DNA of 64,000 bases from Silvimonas soli (GCF_030035605.1 NZ_CP106736.1:1240001-1304000), one strand, 5' to 3'. Numbered from the stretch's first letter, positions 1-8,852 are shown. The notes: generated by a model from the sequence alone, not told the origin. A program made the numbers and translations.

Positions 1-267
1 GATCGGCGCCAGTGGATCAACAATCGGTGCGGCTTCGGCGCTGTTCCAGCCCATGCTGAAACCGCTGGCCTGATCAAAACTGACTTTGATTGGCGCAAAC
101 GCCACGGTCAGGATCAACGCGTAAACCAGCGCGCGTTGCCACCACCGCAGCGGAGTCGCTTTGGGGGCTAGCAAATGCACGATGGCCGGATCGACAAAGC
201 GCCATTTCGCGCCAGCCGGGACCGAAGTCGCCAGCCGGTATTGCAATGCACGGTTGTCATTACGCAT
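1..267 (-). CDS. N-terminus of a large exported protein, probably a second TpsA-like exoprotein (partial)
   Basis: This open frame starts at an ATG (267) and runs off the left edge after 89 codons, so only the N-terminus is visible. It has a long extended leader: a polar stretch of about 40 residues, then a basic segment (RWWQR) and a hydrophobic core (ALVYALILTVAF), ending near AEAAPIVDPLAPI. Long N-extended signal peptides of this kind are common on very large autotransported or two-partner secreted proteins. It is the last visible gene of a minus-strand operon after tpsA, tpsB and a periplasmic isomerase, which suggests another substrate of the same TpsB pore. A GCAAGGG/CCCTTGC hairpin (288-304) precedes it and a CAGGAAC-like ribosome site lies just upstream. 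Being a gene start is well supported; the TpsA identity is inference from context. Confidence 0.5.
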   Translation of the reverse strand, partial: MRNDNRALQYRLATSVPAGAKWRFVDPAIVHLLAPKATPLRWWQRALVYALILTVAFAPIKVSFDQASGFSMGWNSAEAAPIVDPLAPI

Positions 268-371
268 GTTCTGTTCCTGCTCGCAGCGCAAGGGAGGCCC
301 TTGCTGTTGCGTTGCTCATTGATTTGTTGTGATTTGAGTTACTGCCCATCGCCCACTACGGGTGACCGGAA

Positions 372-1205
372 TTACTGCTGGATTTGTGCCGCTTTCAGCA
401 AGGACACCACCAGATCAACCGTCGCTTTCTGCAAGGCCTGCTGCTGCAGACGGGCGCGGATGGTGGGTTTCACGTCGTCGAATTTCGGCACCTGTGTGGC
501 ACGGACCTGGTCAAGCCGTAACAACACGCGCGAGTTACCCACTGCCACGGGTTCGGTGGTGATCCCGCCCGCAGTCAGATGTACCGCCGCTTGCGCCAGT
601 GCCAGGGGCAAGCCCTGGGTTTGCCCTTCCACCACCGGCGTCTTGAACGACACCCAGTCCAGCTGGCCGCCGTTGGCGCGACTTGGCGCCTGGCTGTACT
701 TGCGGGCCAATGGCTCAAACGCGGCGCCTTTTTTCAGTTCGGCCAGCACGGTGCGAGCGGTAGCGTCGTCGGCCACCTGAATCATGCTGAGCTTGTATTC
801 CTTGTCGCCCAATGCCCCGGCGATCTTGTTGTATTCCGCCTGCACATCGGCATCGGTTACTGGAACAGGTTTGATGTTTTCACGCAGCCAGGTCTGGGTC
901 AGCACGTTGTCGGTAGCTTCCTTGATGGCGGCCTGCACATCGGCACGCTGCGGCAAGCCCGCTTTTACGGCTTGCTGGCGGAACAGTTCGCGGGCAACCA
1001 GCTGGTTTTTGGCGACCAGCCGCGTGGTTGCGGTATCGGCCATACCAGCGCCGTGCATCAACTGGTCCAGCGCAGACTGCGGCAAGGCCACCCCGTTCAC
1101 CACGGCAAATGCACCGGCAGGCAATGCCTTGTCTGCCGCAAAGGCACTGGAAACAGCCAGGATCATGGCAACTGCACTGACAACCCAAGTGGACTTCTTC
1201 ATCAT
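372..1205 (-). CDS. Periplasmic parvulin-type peptidyl-prolyl cis-trans isomerase (PpiC/SurA-like)
   Basis: A 277-residue exported parvulin. An N-terminal signal peptide (KKSTWVVSAVAMILAVSSAFA) is followed by a SurA/PrsA-like helical chaperone region (about 30-130) and a PpiC rotamase domain (about 135-230) with the family's KLSMIQV strand, a segment with FEPLARKYSQ, and a GGQLDWV turn. Such proteins catalyse prolyl isomerisation and chaperone outer-membrane or secreted clients in the periplasm. The ATG at 1205 is preferred over the GTG at 1208 because AGGA is better spaced from it. The gene begins only 7 bp after tpsB, so it is probably co-transcribed and may hold the TPS exoproteins or the TpsB barrel in a competent state. 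That client assignment is inference; the family call is firm. Confidence 0.85.
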   Translation of the reverse strand: MMKKSTWVVSAVAMILAVSSAFAADKALPAGAFAVVNGVALPQSALDQLMHGAGMADTATTRLVAKNQLVARELFRQQAVKAGLPQRADVQAAIKEATDNVLTQTWLRENIKPVPVTDADVQAEYNKIAGALGDKEYKLSMIQVADDATARTVLAELKKGAAFEPLARKYSQAPSRANGGQLDWVSFKTPVVEGQTQGLPLALAQAAVHLTAGGITTEPVAVGNSRVLLRLDQVRATQVPKFDDVKPTIRARLQQQALQKATVDLVVSLLKAAQIQQ

Positions 1206-1212
1206 CACATTC

Positions 1213-3003
1213 CTAAAAATTCAGACTCATGCTGGCCAGAACCAGCGTTTGTTTGCCGCCGAAGCTGGCCGGCTGATCCAGTCCACGCCCGACCAGCAGT
1301 TCGCTGGTCAGCACATCGCTACCCCAACGCGCTTGGCTATGTACACCCATACCGGCGCCCGCAATGTTCTGCGACAGACCTCCGGCCAGTAAGCGGGTGT
1401 GACCGCCATCGAGAAACACATAGGGTTCCAGGTGCATCCCGACCGGCCCCAATGCCTGATCAGGCACATTGGCCCAGGACACTTCATTGCGAAGCCAAAG
1501 CCCGCAATCGCCACTGATGCCGTCCTGGGAGAAACCGCGTACCGAGTCATTGCCACCGGCAAAAATCTGCTGCGAGCTGTACAGCCCGACCTTGGCCCAT
1601 TGCGCGGAGAAACTGCTGCGCCAGGCCAGCGCCGCGGGCCCCAATTGCGCCAGTGCCACGCTGAAACTGCCGTTGGCATCAAACTTGTTGAACTGGTTGT
1701 GGGCATAATCAGTGGGCAGGTCGTCGGCATCCCGGGTAGCGCCAAACGTGGTGATTCCGCGGCTGTACCCACCTTCCAGCGACCAGTAGCCCGAATGGCC
1801 ACTCCACTGGAATTTCTCGAAACGATTCAGGGCAATCCGCACCACACTGAGGTCTTGCGGTGTCAGCTCCAGACCATTGATAGAGCGGCCGCTGTCCCAC
1901 AGCGAGAGCGTGACGTCCAGCGCAGTTTTACCGTCTTGGGCGCGTGAAAGAATGCGGTTGAAGCCAAAGGTATGCCCGCGCGAATCACCGTTCACCAGCG
2001 CGGTATCGCCCACCAGGTTCTGGTATTCCGAGCGCGACAGGGTGTAGGAAAATACGTTGTAGCCCCATGGCACTGCCATGGATGCCACCAGCGCATTGGA
2101 TTCGGTGGTACCGATAAAACTGAGCGACAGCGATTCCTGCAAACCGATCAGGTTGTCTGCCTCGACGCCGGCCTTGAGTCGCACGATGCCGGTGGTATCG
2201 CTACCGTAGTTATCCAGGCCGACGTTGTAATAGAAGATGTCGCCCGGCTTGTTGTTGATGTTGATGACCGAGCCCCCGGCACTGGCGCCCGGCTGGATCT
2301 GCATCTCGGCCTGATTGCGCCGCAGCCGGTTAAGCTGATCTACGCCCTGCTCCAGATCAGTCAGATTCAGCGCCTGGCCGGGATGATCAGGAAACACCCA
2401 GCGCGTGCCGGCATCGGTCAACAAACCACCATTCGTTGCCTGTGGCGCGGGCTGCGGAGCAAAGGCCTGGCCATTCAGCGTGACTGCTTCAATAGTCCCG
2501 ACGACCACATTGAGCACCAGCTTGCCCGATGCCAGGTTTTGTTCACCCAGGTACACACGGGTGGTGATATACCCCCGTTTTACAAACTGGTCGGTAATGC
2601 GTCGCATCAGCAAATTGATACGCTGGGTGCCCAGCCTATGCCCGATAAATGGCTGGGTCAGATCACCAACCACAGAATCGGACAGCAGCGTATTACCCTT
2701 GAGCTCAATCTGTTTGATGTCAAACGCTGGTTCCTGTTCGGGCACCTGATCGACCGGGGTATCCAGTGGCAATGAACCCTGTGCGGCAGTGGGCACTTTG
2801 GCCTCAACCGCTGCCGGAGCCTGTTCAATTTGCTGTTGCCGCTGTTCGTCTTTGCGCTCGTTCAGCAACTGGATGGCGCTGTCCTGACGCACCGGCGGCA
2901 AACCCGCAGGTATATCTGCCGCAAGTGCGGATGCAGCATGCGCGGCAAGATAGCCAGCCATCAGCATGGCGCACTGCGGCGCCAGAGAGAATGAGCGTCG
3001 CAT
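1213..3003 (-). CDS. TpsB outer-membrane transporter (ShlB/FhaC/HecB family)
   Basis: This is the pore of a two-partner secretion system: an outer-membrane beta-barrel that binds the TPS domain of its partner and threads it to the cell surface. A signal peptide (MRRSFSLAP... to about residue 30) precedes a proline-rich linker, a POTRA_2 domain (about 70-150, FDIKQIELKGNTLL) and a 16-strand barrel. The VRGF tetrad near residue 475 (NDSVRGFSQDG) is the conserved L6-loop motif of TpsB/Omp85 proteins. The final residues SMSLNF have the terminal aromatic expected of a barrel signal. The ATG at 3003 overlaps the tpsA stop in TGATG, suggesting translational coupling; an in-frame GTG at 3012 is a less likely start. 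Length is about 596 residues, normal for the family. Confidence 0.9.
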   Translation of the reverse strand: MRRSFSLAPQCAMLMAGYLAAHAASALAADIPAGLPPVRQDSAIQLLNERKDEQRQQQIEQAPAAVEAKVPTAAQGSLPLDTPVDQVPEQEPAFDIKQIELKGNTLLSDSVVGDLTQPFIGHRLGTQRINLLMRRITDQFVKRGYITTRVYLGEQNLASGKLVLNVVVGTIEAVTLNGQAFAPQPAPQATNGGLLTDAGTRWVFPDHPGQALNLTDLEQGVDQLNRLRRNQAEMQIQPGASAGGSVININNKPGDIFYYNVGLDNYGSDTTGIVRLKAGVEADNLIGLQESLSLSFIGTTESNALVASMAVPWGYNVFSYTLSRSEYQNLVGDTALVNGDSRGHTFGFNRILSRAQDGKTALDVTLSLWDSGRSINGLELTPQDLSVVRIALNRFEKFQWSGHSGYWSLEGGYSRGITTFGATRDADDLPTDYAHNQFNKFDANGSFSVALAQLGPAALAWRSSFSAQWAKVGLYSSQQIFAGGNDSVRGFSQDGISGDCGLWLRNEVSWANVPDQALGPVGMHLEPYVFLDGGHTRLLAGGLSQNIAGAGMGVHSQARWGSDVLTSELLVGRGLDQPASFGGKQTLVLASMSLNF

Positions 3004-5594
3004 CAGTGCCACAACCAGGAAGTCAGGCCAACGTGATGGCTCAAGGTCACCGGGTCGCGGTGCGGCGCACGGATGATCACCGTGCCATCGCTGGCGGTTT
3101 CACCCTGTGCGCCAACGGCAGTACCACCGTCCAGCTCCAGCAGGCCAGTAACCACCAGCTTGCCGCCAGCCGCGGTGAAACTGCCACCATCGTCAGCAGC
3201 GTAAACCTGTGCCCAGGAATCCCCCAGCCAGCCCTTCCAGCCACCATCCACTGACAGCGTGGTATAGCTGGTCAATGCCGTACCCAATACCACTGGCGCT
3301 GTCAGCGACATCTGCCCCAGTGCCAACACGCGTCCACCGGTATTGCTGATGGTGGTGCCCGCATTCACCGTCATGTTGCCAGATACAGAAATCAACCCGC
3401 CCTGCGATTGCTCGGTTGAGTGGGCAATGGTACGGCAACTGAACCAAGAGCAGGATTCATGCAATGACACCTGGCCGGTGCGGATTGCGGTGTTGATGAG
3501 ACTGCCGCTGATATGGGCGTTCAGGTCACCATCGTTAACCAGTATCTGGCCACCAATATTGCGCAGACTGGCCGCTGAGAGCGTCATGCCTTTGTCGGCC
3601 ACCATATCGGCCAACTGCCCTGGAATGGCAATGTCGCCAAAATCAATATTCAGACCGCTGTCGCCATGACGCAGGCCCAGCAAGTTATGCACATGATCAA
3701 AGTCGACCTCGTTGCCGTCATTCACCCCCGGTACGTGCGTCACCAGATTGGCAATTTCTCCACCGGCAGTCATGTTCAATGCGTTGTTGCTGATAATCCG
3801 GCCGGTTTGATTGGTGATGTCGCCACCTGCATGCAAAACAATGTCGTCACTATCACCAAACAGGATGGCCAGGCGGCTGCCGTCAACCGTCTGGTTCACG
3901 ATACTCCCGCCCGCATTCAACACTACTGCGCCGGTGGAGGTGGCGTCTGACGTGTTTCGGGTATGCCCCTGGATCATGGAGCCGATATTCTGGATATCGC
4001 CCGTCGTATTGATCTGCACGGCACCGCCATTGGCGATCAGGGTTGAGCCTTTGGTGCCGTCATCCTGAACTGTCAGCTCGGCTGCTTTTGCAATAACATT
4101 GCCCGCGGCGAGCACGTCTGAACCGGTTAGCGTCACGTTGCCCGTTGCGTTGAGCTGCACGTTTTGCCCTGCCGATTCCACATCGGCACGTACGGCCAGT
4201 TGCCCGTTACGCTCGCTCTGGATGGTGACCATACCTCCGCTCAGCGAAACTCCGGCTGCGCCATGCAAGCTGGCCCCGTTCACCAGCAAAGTGCCGGGCG
4301 CATTGATATCAATCTCACCTGCGCTACTGGTCACGGTGGCGGGCTGGAATGCACCGCTGGCAAACGGCGATTGCACATTAACGTCTTGCGCTTTCACTGC
4401 AATATTCTGCACGGCAGTCAGGCTGCCGCCCTGAATATCCAGCCACTGCGCGGTGATGCCGATCCCGCCAGTGGCAGTGCCGATAACGCGCTGGAACTGG
4501 ACATCATCTGGTGTAACGCCACTGGCCGCCCCGATGACCAGATCTCCAGATTGCGTCACTTTGCCGGTGGCATCACTGGTACCGGACTGGAGTGTGGCAT
4601 CGGCCATCTCGATCTTTGGTGCCAGCACTTGCACATTGCCATTTGCACTGATCAGCGGCTTGCCCATCACGCCAGCACTCAGATCAACCTCTCCGGCTTG
4701 CATGCCGATATTGCCCTGCGCGGTAACCTGGCCACCATCCACGCGCACTTTGCCGTCTGCCTGCAAGGCAAAGTCGCCAACCGAGGCGAATGTCTTGCCC
4801 GCAATATGAACACCGGCTCCCTTATCAGTAATCAGTATTTCAATGCGGCCGGAAGTCAGCGACCCCAGCGGGGTGATGTCGACCAGTTCGCTACCGGGCG
4901 AAGTGGCGTTGCCGGCGCCGTATGAAACGTATTGCGAAAAATTGTCGGTTGCGGAAACCGCCGTATTGACCTCTGCCGTTGAGGTGCCGCCAACCAGGCG
5001 CGTCGTTGCCGTGGCGGACGTAAACGTATCCACCACCGGCCCGTTCACTTGCAGTTGTTTGGCAATCAGATCCAGGCTGAGCATTGCGCCAGTCAACCCG
5101 CCCGAGCCAATAACAATGCTGCCGCGGCTGGTGGTGAGCACCAGGTCTCGCTGCAATACCCCCGGCGCACTCAGAAAATCATTGAACGACACCGTACCGG
5201 TGCTCAGCACCACGTGCCCGGTATTCACAAAGTTACCGCCATCCACCGTAATCCCGTTGGGGTTGGCCAGAATCACATTTGCACGCGGCCCAAGCACGGT
5301 GATTGCGCCCTGAATCAGGCTTCGGTTGGAACTGGTCACTTCATTGACGATGGTACGGGCATTCACCCCAGTGTTCTGCAGCGCAGCCCCGGGTTTATCC
5401 ACATTGAAGCTGGCATATCCGTTGTAAGAAACATTCGCAACTGCCGGCGCAATATTGATAACTGCGCGCCCATTACTGTCATAAATGACAGTTGTCGAAG
5501 TGTGTCCGTCAGGTGCAACTCCATTCGCGAAAGCACCGTGCATGACTGAGAAAATCAAAGTCATGCATCCAAAAAACCGCCCCGATTGCTGCAT
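3003..5594 (-). CDS. TpsA-family exoprotein with filamentous-haemagglutinin N-terminal TPS domain
   Basis: An 863-residue secreted beta-helix protein. After a short signal peptide (ends near HGAFA) comes the TPS domain (about 30-260) with the diagnostic ANPNGI motif (about residues 110-115) and the family's NGYASFNV and SSNRSLIQG segments. The rest is a repetitive right-handed beta-helix built of G/N/A/V-rich strands. It is much shorter than FhaB or CdiA, and no C-terminal toxin domain is visible; it ends at LTSWLWH. A short basic/Cys segment (SCSWFSC, about residue 715) interrupts the helix. The gene heads the operon and overlaps tpsB by one base. A purine-rich AAGAAAAAG stretch just before the ATG supplies the ribosome site. 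It is probably an adhesin or carrier rather than a contact-dependent toxin, but function is not shown by sequence. Confidence 0.88.
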   Translation of the reverse strand: MQQSGRFFGCMTLIFSVMHGAFANGVAPDGHTSTTVIYDSNGRAVINIAPAVANVSYNGYASFNVDKPGAALQNTGVNARTIVNEVTSSNRSLIQGAITVLGPRANVILANPNGITVDGGNFVNTGHVVLSTGTVSFNDFLSAPGVLQRDLVLTTSRGSIVIGSGGLTGAMLSLDLIAKQLQVNGPVVDTFTSATATTRLVGGTSTAEVNTAVSATDNFSQYVSYGAGNATSPGSELVDITPLGSLTSGRIEILITDKGAGVHIAGKTFASVGDFALQADGKVRVDGGQVTAQGNIGMQAGEVDLSAGVMGKPLISANGNVQVLAPKIEMADATLQSGTSDATGKVTQSGDLVIGAASGVTPDDVQFQRVIGTATGGIGITAQWLDIQGGSLTAVQNIAVKAQDVNVQSPFASGAFQPATVTSSAGEIDINAPGTLLVNGASLHGAAGVSLSGGMVTIQSERNGQLAVRADVESAGQNVQLNATGNVTLTGSDVLAAGNVIAKAAELTVQDDGTKGSTLIANGGAVQINTTGDIQNIGSMIQGHTRNTSDATSTGAVVLNAGGSIVNQTVDGSRLAILFGDSDDIVLHAGGDITNQTGRIISNNALNMTAGGEIANLVTHVPGVNDGNEVDFDHVHNLLGLRHGDSGLNIDFGDIAIPGQLADMVADKGMTLSAASLRNIGGQILVNDGDLNAHISGSLINTAIRTGQVSLHESCSWFSCRTIAHSTEQSQGGLISVSGNMTVNAGTTISNTGGRVLALGQMSLTAPVVLGTALTSYTTLSVDGGWKGWLGDSWAQVYAADDGGSFTAAGGKLVVTGLLELDGGTAVGAQGETASDGTVIIRAPHRDPVTLSHHVGLTSWLWH

Positions 5595-6071
5595 CTTTTT
5601 CTTTTATAAAGAATTAATCTACAAATCCGTAGTGACTGCCCGTTAACCGCGCCCCAAACCCGGTTAAGGTTATTATCAAATTCTAATGTACATCGAGGTG
5701 CTGCAGCAGCGCCGTTCGTCGATATACCAACATACAAGTAAGCGTCAGACTGTCTTTATGTGAAATTTTTTAGTCAAGAAACCGGTTTCAGCGGCGGCCA
5801 TTGACCCGAGTCCTGGCCCAGTTTCAGGAGGAGGAAGGGGCCAGCCGCAATCCAGGCTGCGTCCGCAGTTTTTTATGGAAGCGGGCGGTTTGCAGAGGCA
5901 CCGGTAATGAACGCGAAGAGGAAGGGTGCACCCGGGCCTGGGAATTGGATCGTCCAGAATCCCGGTTCGCCCGCCTGCGGGAAACAGGGCATCCCGGATG
6001 AAGGAAATCATTCCCCGAACAAGACCAAACTGCTCATGTGGGTGTTGCATTGATGCACAACCCGCACGGAA
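5595..6071. other. Intergenic region upstream of the TPS operon, with an inverted repeat and a weak CCCGGG-type block
   Basis: No convincing gene. TTAACCG at 5643-5649 and CGGTTAA at 5661-5667 form a 7-bp inverted repeat with an 11-bp spacer, 49 bp or more upstream of the tpsA start. That is a plausible operator for the operon, and the spacer length fits LysR-type or other dimeric regulators. Between about 5931 and 6020 a block of CCCGGG/CCCGG/CCGG motifs recurs at roughly 10-bp intervals, a weaker version of the arrays at 6991, 13801 and 15591. Confidence 0.45.
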
Positions 6072-6428
6072 TCATGTCTCCTGATCCGCCATCGCCTCCC
6101 CATTAGGAGCGAGCGCCCCGGGGACACGGGAAATGTTTAGATCAACGACCCACTGGCGCACCTGAGCGTCCGCTAGTCTGTAGCGTATCCAGTTGCGGTC
6201 CCGGCGCGAGATGACCAGCCCCTGCTCGCGCAGGAGTGCCAGGTATTGGGAAACCCGGCTGGAGGTCACACTGGCGACCTGCGCCACAAGCTCGTTGACG
6301 CACATCTCGCGCTGGGACAAGGCCCACGCAATCCGCAGCCCCAACGGATGCATCAGGACGCGCAGCATGCGGGCACGCAGCAGCATGTTTTGGGGAATCG
6401 GTTCCACGCCTGGCAGGGACGAACTCAT
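6072..6428 (-). CDS. ArsR/SmtB-family winged-helix transcriptional regulator
   Basis: A 118-residue DNA-binding protein with the ArsR fold across most of its length: alpha-helices around LRARMLRVLMHPLGLRIAWAL, the helix-turn-helix ELVAQVASVTSSRVSQYLALLREQ (about 50-73), and the beta-hairpin wing GLVISRRDRNWIRYRL (about 74-89). ArsR proteins usually repress their own operon and let go when a metal or other ligand binds. Only one cysteine (MCVNEL) sits where metal-sensing members carry a CVC pair, so a classic arsenite or cadmium site is not evident. A TTG at 6434 could extend it by two residues, but ATG 6428 has GAGAGAA upstream. No co-directional target gene is adjacent; the TPS operon lies downstream. 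Confidence 0.85.
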   Translation of the reverse strand: MSSSLPGVEPIPQNMLLRARMLRVLMHPLGLRIAWALSQREMCVNELVAQVASVTSSRVSQYLALLREQGLVISRRDRNWIRYRLADAQVRQWVVDLNISRVPGALAPNGEAMADQET

Positions 6429-6990
6429 CAACAATTTCTCTCTGGAATTATTTGCAACACTGGGTTGTCATCTCTATACGCAAAAAAAAGGGAGCTCTGG
6501 CGTCGCCCGACAGCCTGCCCCAGGAAAGCGGTCATGAAGGTGGTATACAAGCCGCATCAACCCCGGAATGAGCAATGATATTTATTTTTGTCGAGGGAGT
6601 CAGGGCTCTTTGCCAAACCCCGGCACCGGATTTGGATCACGTGATCCAGCCCGGGGCTTGTTCTGCCCAGGCCTTCGCCTAAAAAAAGACCAGCCCATCC
6701 AGTGCGGTCCGAAAGATTTGATCCCCCGCCTATACTCCACTCCCGCTGCTGTGGATGCTGGGGTAGAAAACTGGATCACAGCGCACGCTGAACTAGATAC
6801 CGCTAACGAGGACAAACATAAGAAGTCTTCGTATAACCGGGGAGGGATCGCATCGATCACCACACACTTTTGCCCAGATCTTAGGACAATAAAAGAACCA
6901 CAGCACCCCAATGCTATTTGCCGTCAGCTCATGCCCTCAAAACGGTAAGAGGAGCCTCACTCGGCTCGTTTCGTGGCCGCGAGGTAAATC
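6429..6990. other. Non-coding stretch with a 14-bp palindrome
   Basis: No open frame here has a believable protein; the longest (6568-6948, plus) has no recognisable fold or ribosome site. A perfect 14-bp palindrome GGATCACGTGATCC lies at 6634-6647, flanked by CCCCGG on the left and CCGGGG on the right, so the whole of about 6619-6655 could form a cruciform or bind a dimeric protein. Confidence 0.35.
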
Positions 6991-7190
6991 CCCTTCCCTC
7001 CCGGGAATATCCGGGAATTCCCCGTCACATTCCCGTCTCTTCCCTGAAATTCCGGAATTTTCGAAGTTCTTTCCTATTTCACCGGCAAAACCCGGGATTT
7101 CCCGGGATTTCCCGGGCGTTTTCCGAGTACACCGGGAAATCCCGGCTTTTCCCCTTAATACCCGGGAATTGTCCTTATTTCCCCCGCTTT
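6991..7190. repeat. Degenerate 10-bp-period CCCGGG array (about 20 units)
   Basis: Read in consecutive 10-base blocks from 6991, most blocks begin with CCCGGG, CCGGG, CCCG, TCCCG or TCCGG and end in an A/T-rich tail (ATTT, AATT, AAAT). Examples are the three consecutive CCCGGG blocks at 7091, 7101 and 7111, plus 7001, 7011, 7132, 7141 and 7161. The period matches one turn of B-DNA. The units are too short and too uneven for CRISPR, and no open frame explains the pattern. Similar blocks occur at 13801-13880 and 15591-15750. Function unknown; phased bending or multiple protein binding is inference. Confidence 0.7.
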
Positions 7191-7279
7191 TGCAGATTCT
7201 GGCAGAAGTGATCATGCTCGCTGGTAAAAGTGGTTATTAAACCGCCAGCGAGCGAACACCATGCTTGAACAATTGAACT

Positions 7280-7939
7280 GATGTCTCTTATTTGAATAGG
7301 GCAGCCACCGTGTGGCAAGACTGATGCGCCGCCGGTTTGCGCTCGCAGACTGGCTACCATCGTCGTCCCGGCAAGCTGGGAGGCAAATCTGCGACCGTCG
7401 CGGCCAACCATCTGGCACGGCAGTTCGATGTCACTGAACCCAACAAAGTCTGGGTCACCGACATCACCTATATCCGCACGCATGAGGGGTGGATGTACCT
7501 GGCTGTCGTGCTTGATCTGTTTTCCCGACGGATCATAGGGTGGTCGATGGGCGCCCGCATGGACCGGGAACTGGCCATCAATGCGCTATTGATGGCGGTG
7601 TGGCGACGTCGGCCAGATGAAGAAGTGCTGGTGCACTCGGATCAAGGCAGCCAGTTCAGCAGCTATGACTGGCAGGACTTCCTGAAAGCGCATCGGCTCA
7701 AACCGAGCATGAGCCGGCGCGGGAATTGCGGCGACAATGCGGTTGCGGAGAGTTTCTTCCAGCTACTCAAGCGGGAGCGCATCCGGCGAAGGACCTACAT
7801 CACCCGGGAAGACGCCCGGCGAGACGTATTTGATTGCATCGAGATGTTTTACAACCCCAGGCGCCGACACAGTTTCAACAATGGGTTATCGCCGGTAGAG
7901 TATGAAAGGCAGTATTTCGAACGGCTCTCGAGCGTCTAG
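7280..7939 (+). pseudogene. IS3-family transposase OrfB remnant (5' truncated, frameshifted)
   Basis: The open frame at 7337-7939 encodes the integrase core of an IS3-family DDE transposase: WVTDITYIRTHEGWMYLAVVL with the first Asp, HSDQGSQF with the second, and the C-terminal ESFFQLLKRERI/YNPRRRHS block containing the glutamate. The N-terminal part of OrfB and all of OrfA are missing. Just upstream, in another frame, GSHRVARLMRR (about 7301-7330) is readable and would join the core through a frameshift near 7327-7331, where a TGA (7322) blocks the core frame. No terminal inverted repeat was found. This is a dead insertion sequence left in the accessory region. Confidence 0.85.
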
Positions 7940-8157
7940 TGAAGCCGGGCCGATTCAGGTTCCTGTCGCTGGGTGATGCGCGGGAAAAGATTGAGCGCTG
8001 GCGGGTCCATTGCAACGAGTTCAGGCCGCATAGTTCGCTGGAAAACCGGACGCCGAGCGAGTCCGGCTCGCACACCTTGAAGCCGGGAATCTCCAGTTCC
8101 AGCCGCTCGGTGAGGCGGGAGGAGATCACCGTACGGCAAATTTATCCCTCCTTCATT
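7940..8157 (+). pseudogene. Second IS3-type transposase C-terminal fragment
   Basis: Immediately after the first remnant, the frame 7939-8160 reads LSLGDAREKIERWRVHCNEF followed by RPHSSLENRTPSE, which matches the very end of another IS3-family OrfB (the usual wording is close to KIEAWRxDYNxxRPHSSL). Its tail differs from the first remnant's own C-terminus, so two unlike elements are abutted, and the residues after about position 40 of the fragment are unrelated filler. It shows sequential insertion and decay at this spot rather than a working gene. Confidence 0.65.
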
Positions 8158-8834
8158 TAAATTAATTTCGACTCGTTTTCCTCCGCCCCCTTCACTTTCT
8201 TCCCATACCTCCCCTCGCTAACCCCCGCCATCAATTCTGCCGGGTACGGCTTCAAAAATTCACGCGCCACTTCCGGATCTTTGCAGGTCAGCCACGCCTC
8301 ATACTCATCAGGCGGCACGATCACCAGCGAGCGCTTTTCATCGTTCGGCTTGTGCATACGTTTCATGAATGGATGGTCGTCAGCGTTGATCGTCAGTTGG
8401 GTGAACGAATACGCAATGTGCTTCGAATCAGGGTCTTTCCACGCCCGCACCAGCCCGGCCACTGCAAATTGCTTCTGGTCCGCTAGACCTATGCGCCACT
8501 CCTCCGCAAACCCCGTCTCATAACATGGCTCATAAAACGCCCGCATCGGCACCAGACACAACTGCGAACGGTTCCAGGCATCGCGGTAGGATTTCTTCTC
8601 GCCCACGGTTTCAGAGCGCGCATTCATGGTGGTAATGCGAACACCTGGTGGTAACCGTTTCTGCGGGATCATGCCGTAGGTACCCACAATCAAATGCGGC
8701 CCCTCGCCCCGGTCAACGATGATGGGCGCGCGATAGTCCTGCCACGTGCCATCGGGCCAGTCATCCTCATCCCACTCAGGCAAACCAAAATCCATGACCA
8801 TCTGCTTGGGTGTTGGCAAATAATGTACGCACAT
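8157..8834 (-). CDS. SRAP-domain protein (HMCES/YedK-like abasic-site DNA-protein crosslinker)
   Basis: SRAP proteins cover abasic sites in single-stranded DNA by forming a covalent thiazolidine link through Cys2 after removal of Met1. The chosen ATG (8834) gives Met-Cys at the N-terminus (MCVHYLP), which the mechanism requires; the frame can be extended 39 codons upstream but that would bury the cysteine. Other family positions are visible: Asn in TTMNARSETV, Glu in RAFYEPCY, and a His in MKRMHKP. Length is 225 residues, as usual. The gene is divergent from umuD across a 71-bp gap holding the palindrome ATAGAACGTTCGTTCTAT, so both are probably induced by DNA damage together. Confidence 0.88.
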   Translation of the reverse strand: MCVHYLPTPKQMVMDFGLPEWDEDDWPDGTWQDYRAPIIVDRGEGPHLIVGTYGMIPQKRLPPGVRITTMNARSETVGEKKSYRDAWNRSQLCLVPMRAFYEPCYETGFAEEWRIGLADQKQFAVAGLVRAWKDPDSKHIAYSFTQLTINADDHPFMKRMHKPNDEKRSLVIVPPDEYEAWLTCKDPEVAREFLKPYPAELMAGVSEGRYGKKVKGAEENESKLI

Positions 8835-8852
8835 CGGCTGGGCTCCCACCAT

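Noticed and set aside
5745..6050. 101-codon minus-strand frame upstream of tpsA
   Set aside because: No ribosome site or recognised family, Pro/Gly-rich translation arising from the CCCGGG-type block.
6568..6948. 126-codon plus-strand frame
   Set aside because: No ribosome site, no recognisable protein, low-complexity surroundings.
6991..7190. CRISPR array
   Set aside because: Units are 10 bp and degenerate, with no separate spacers and no cas genes.
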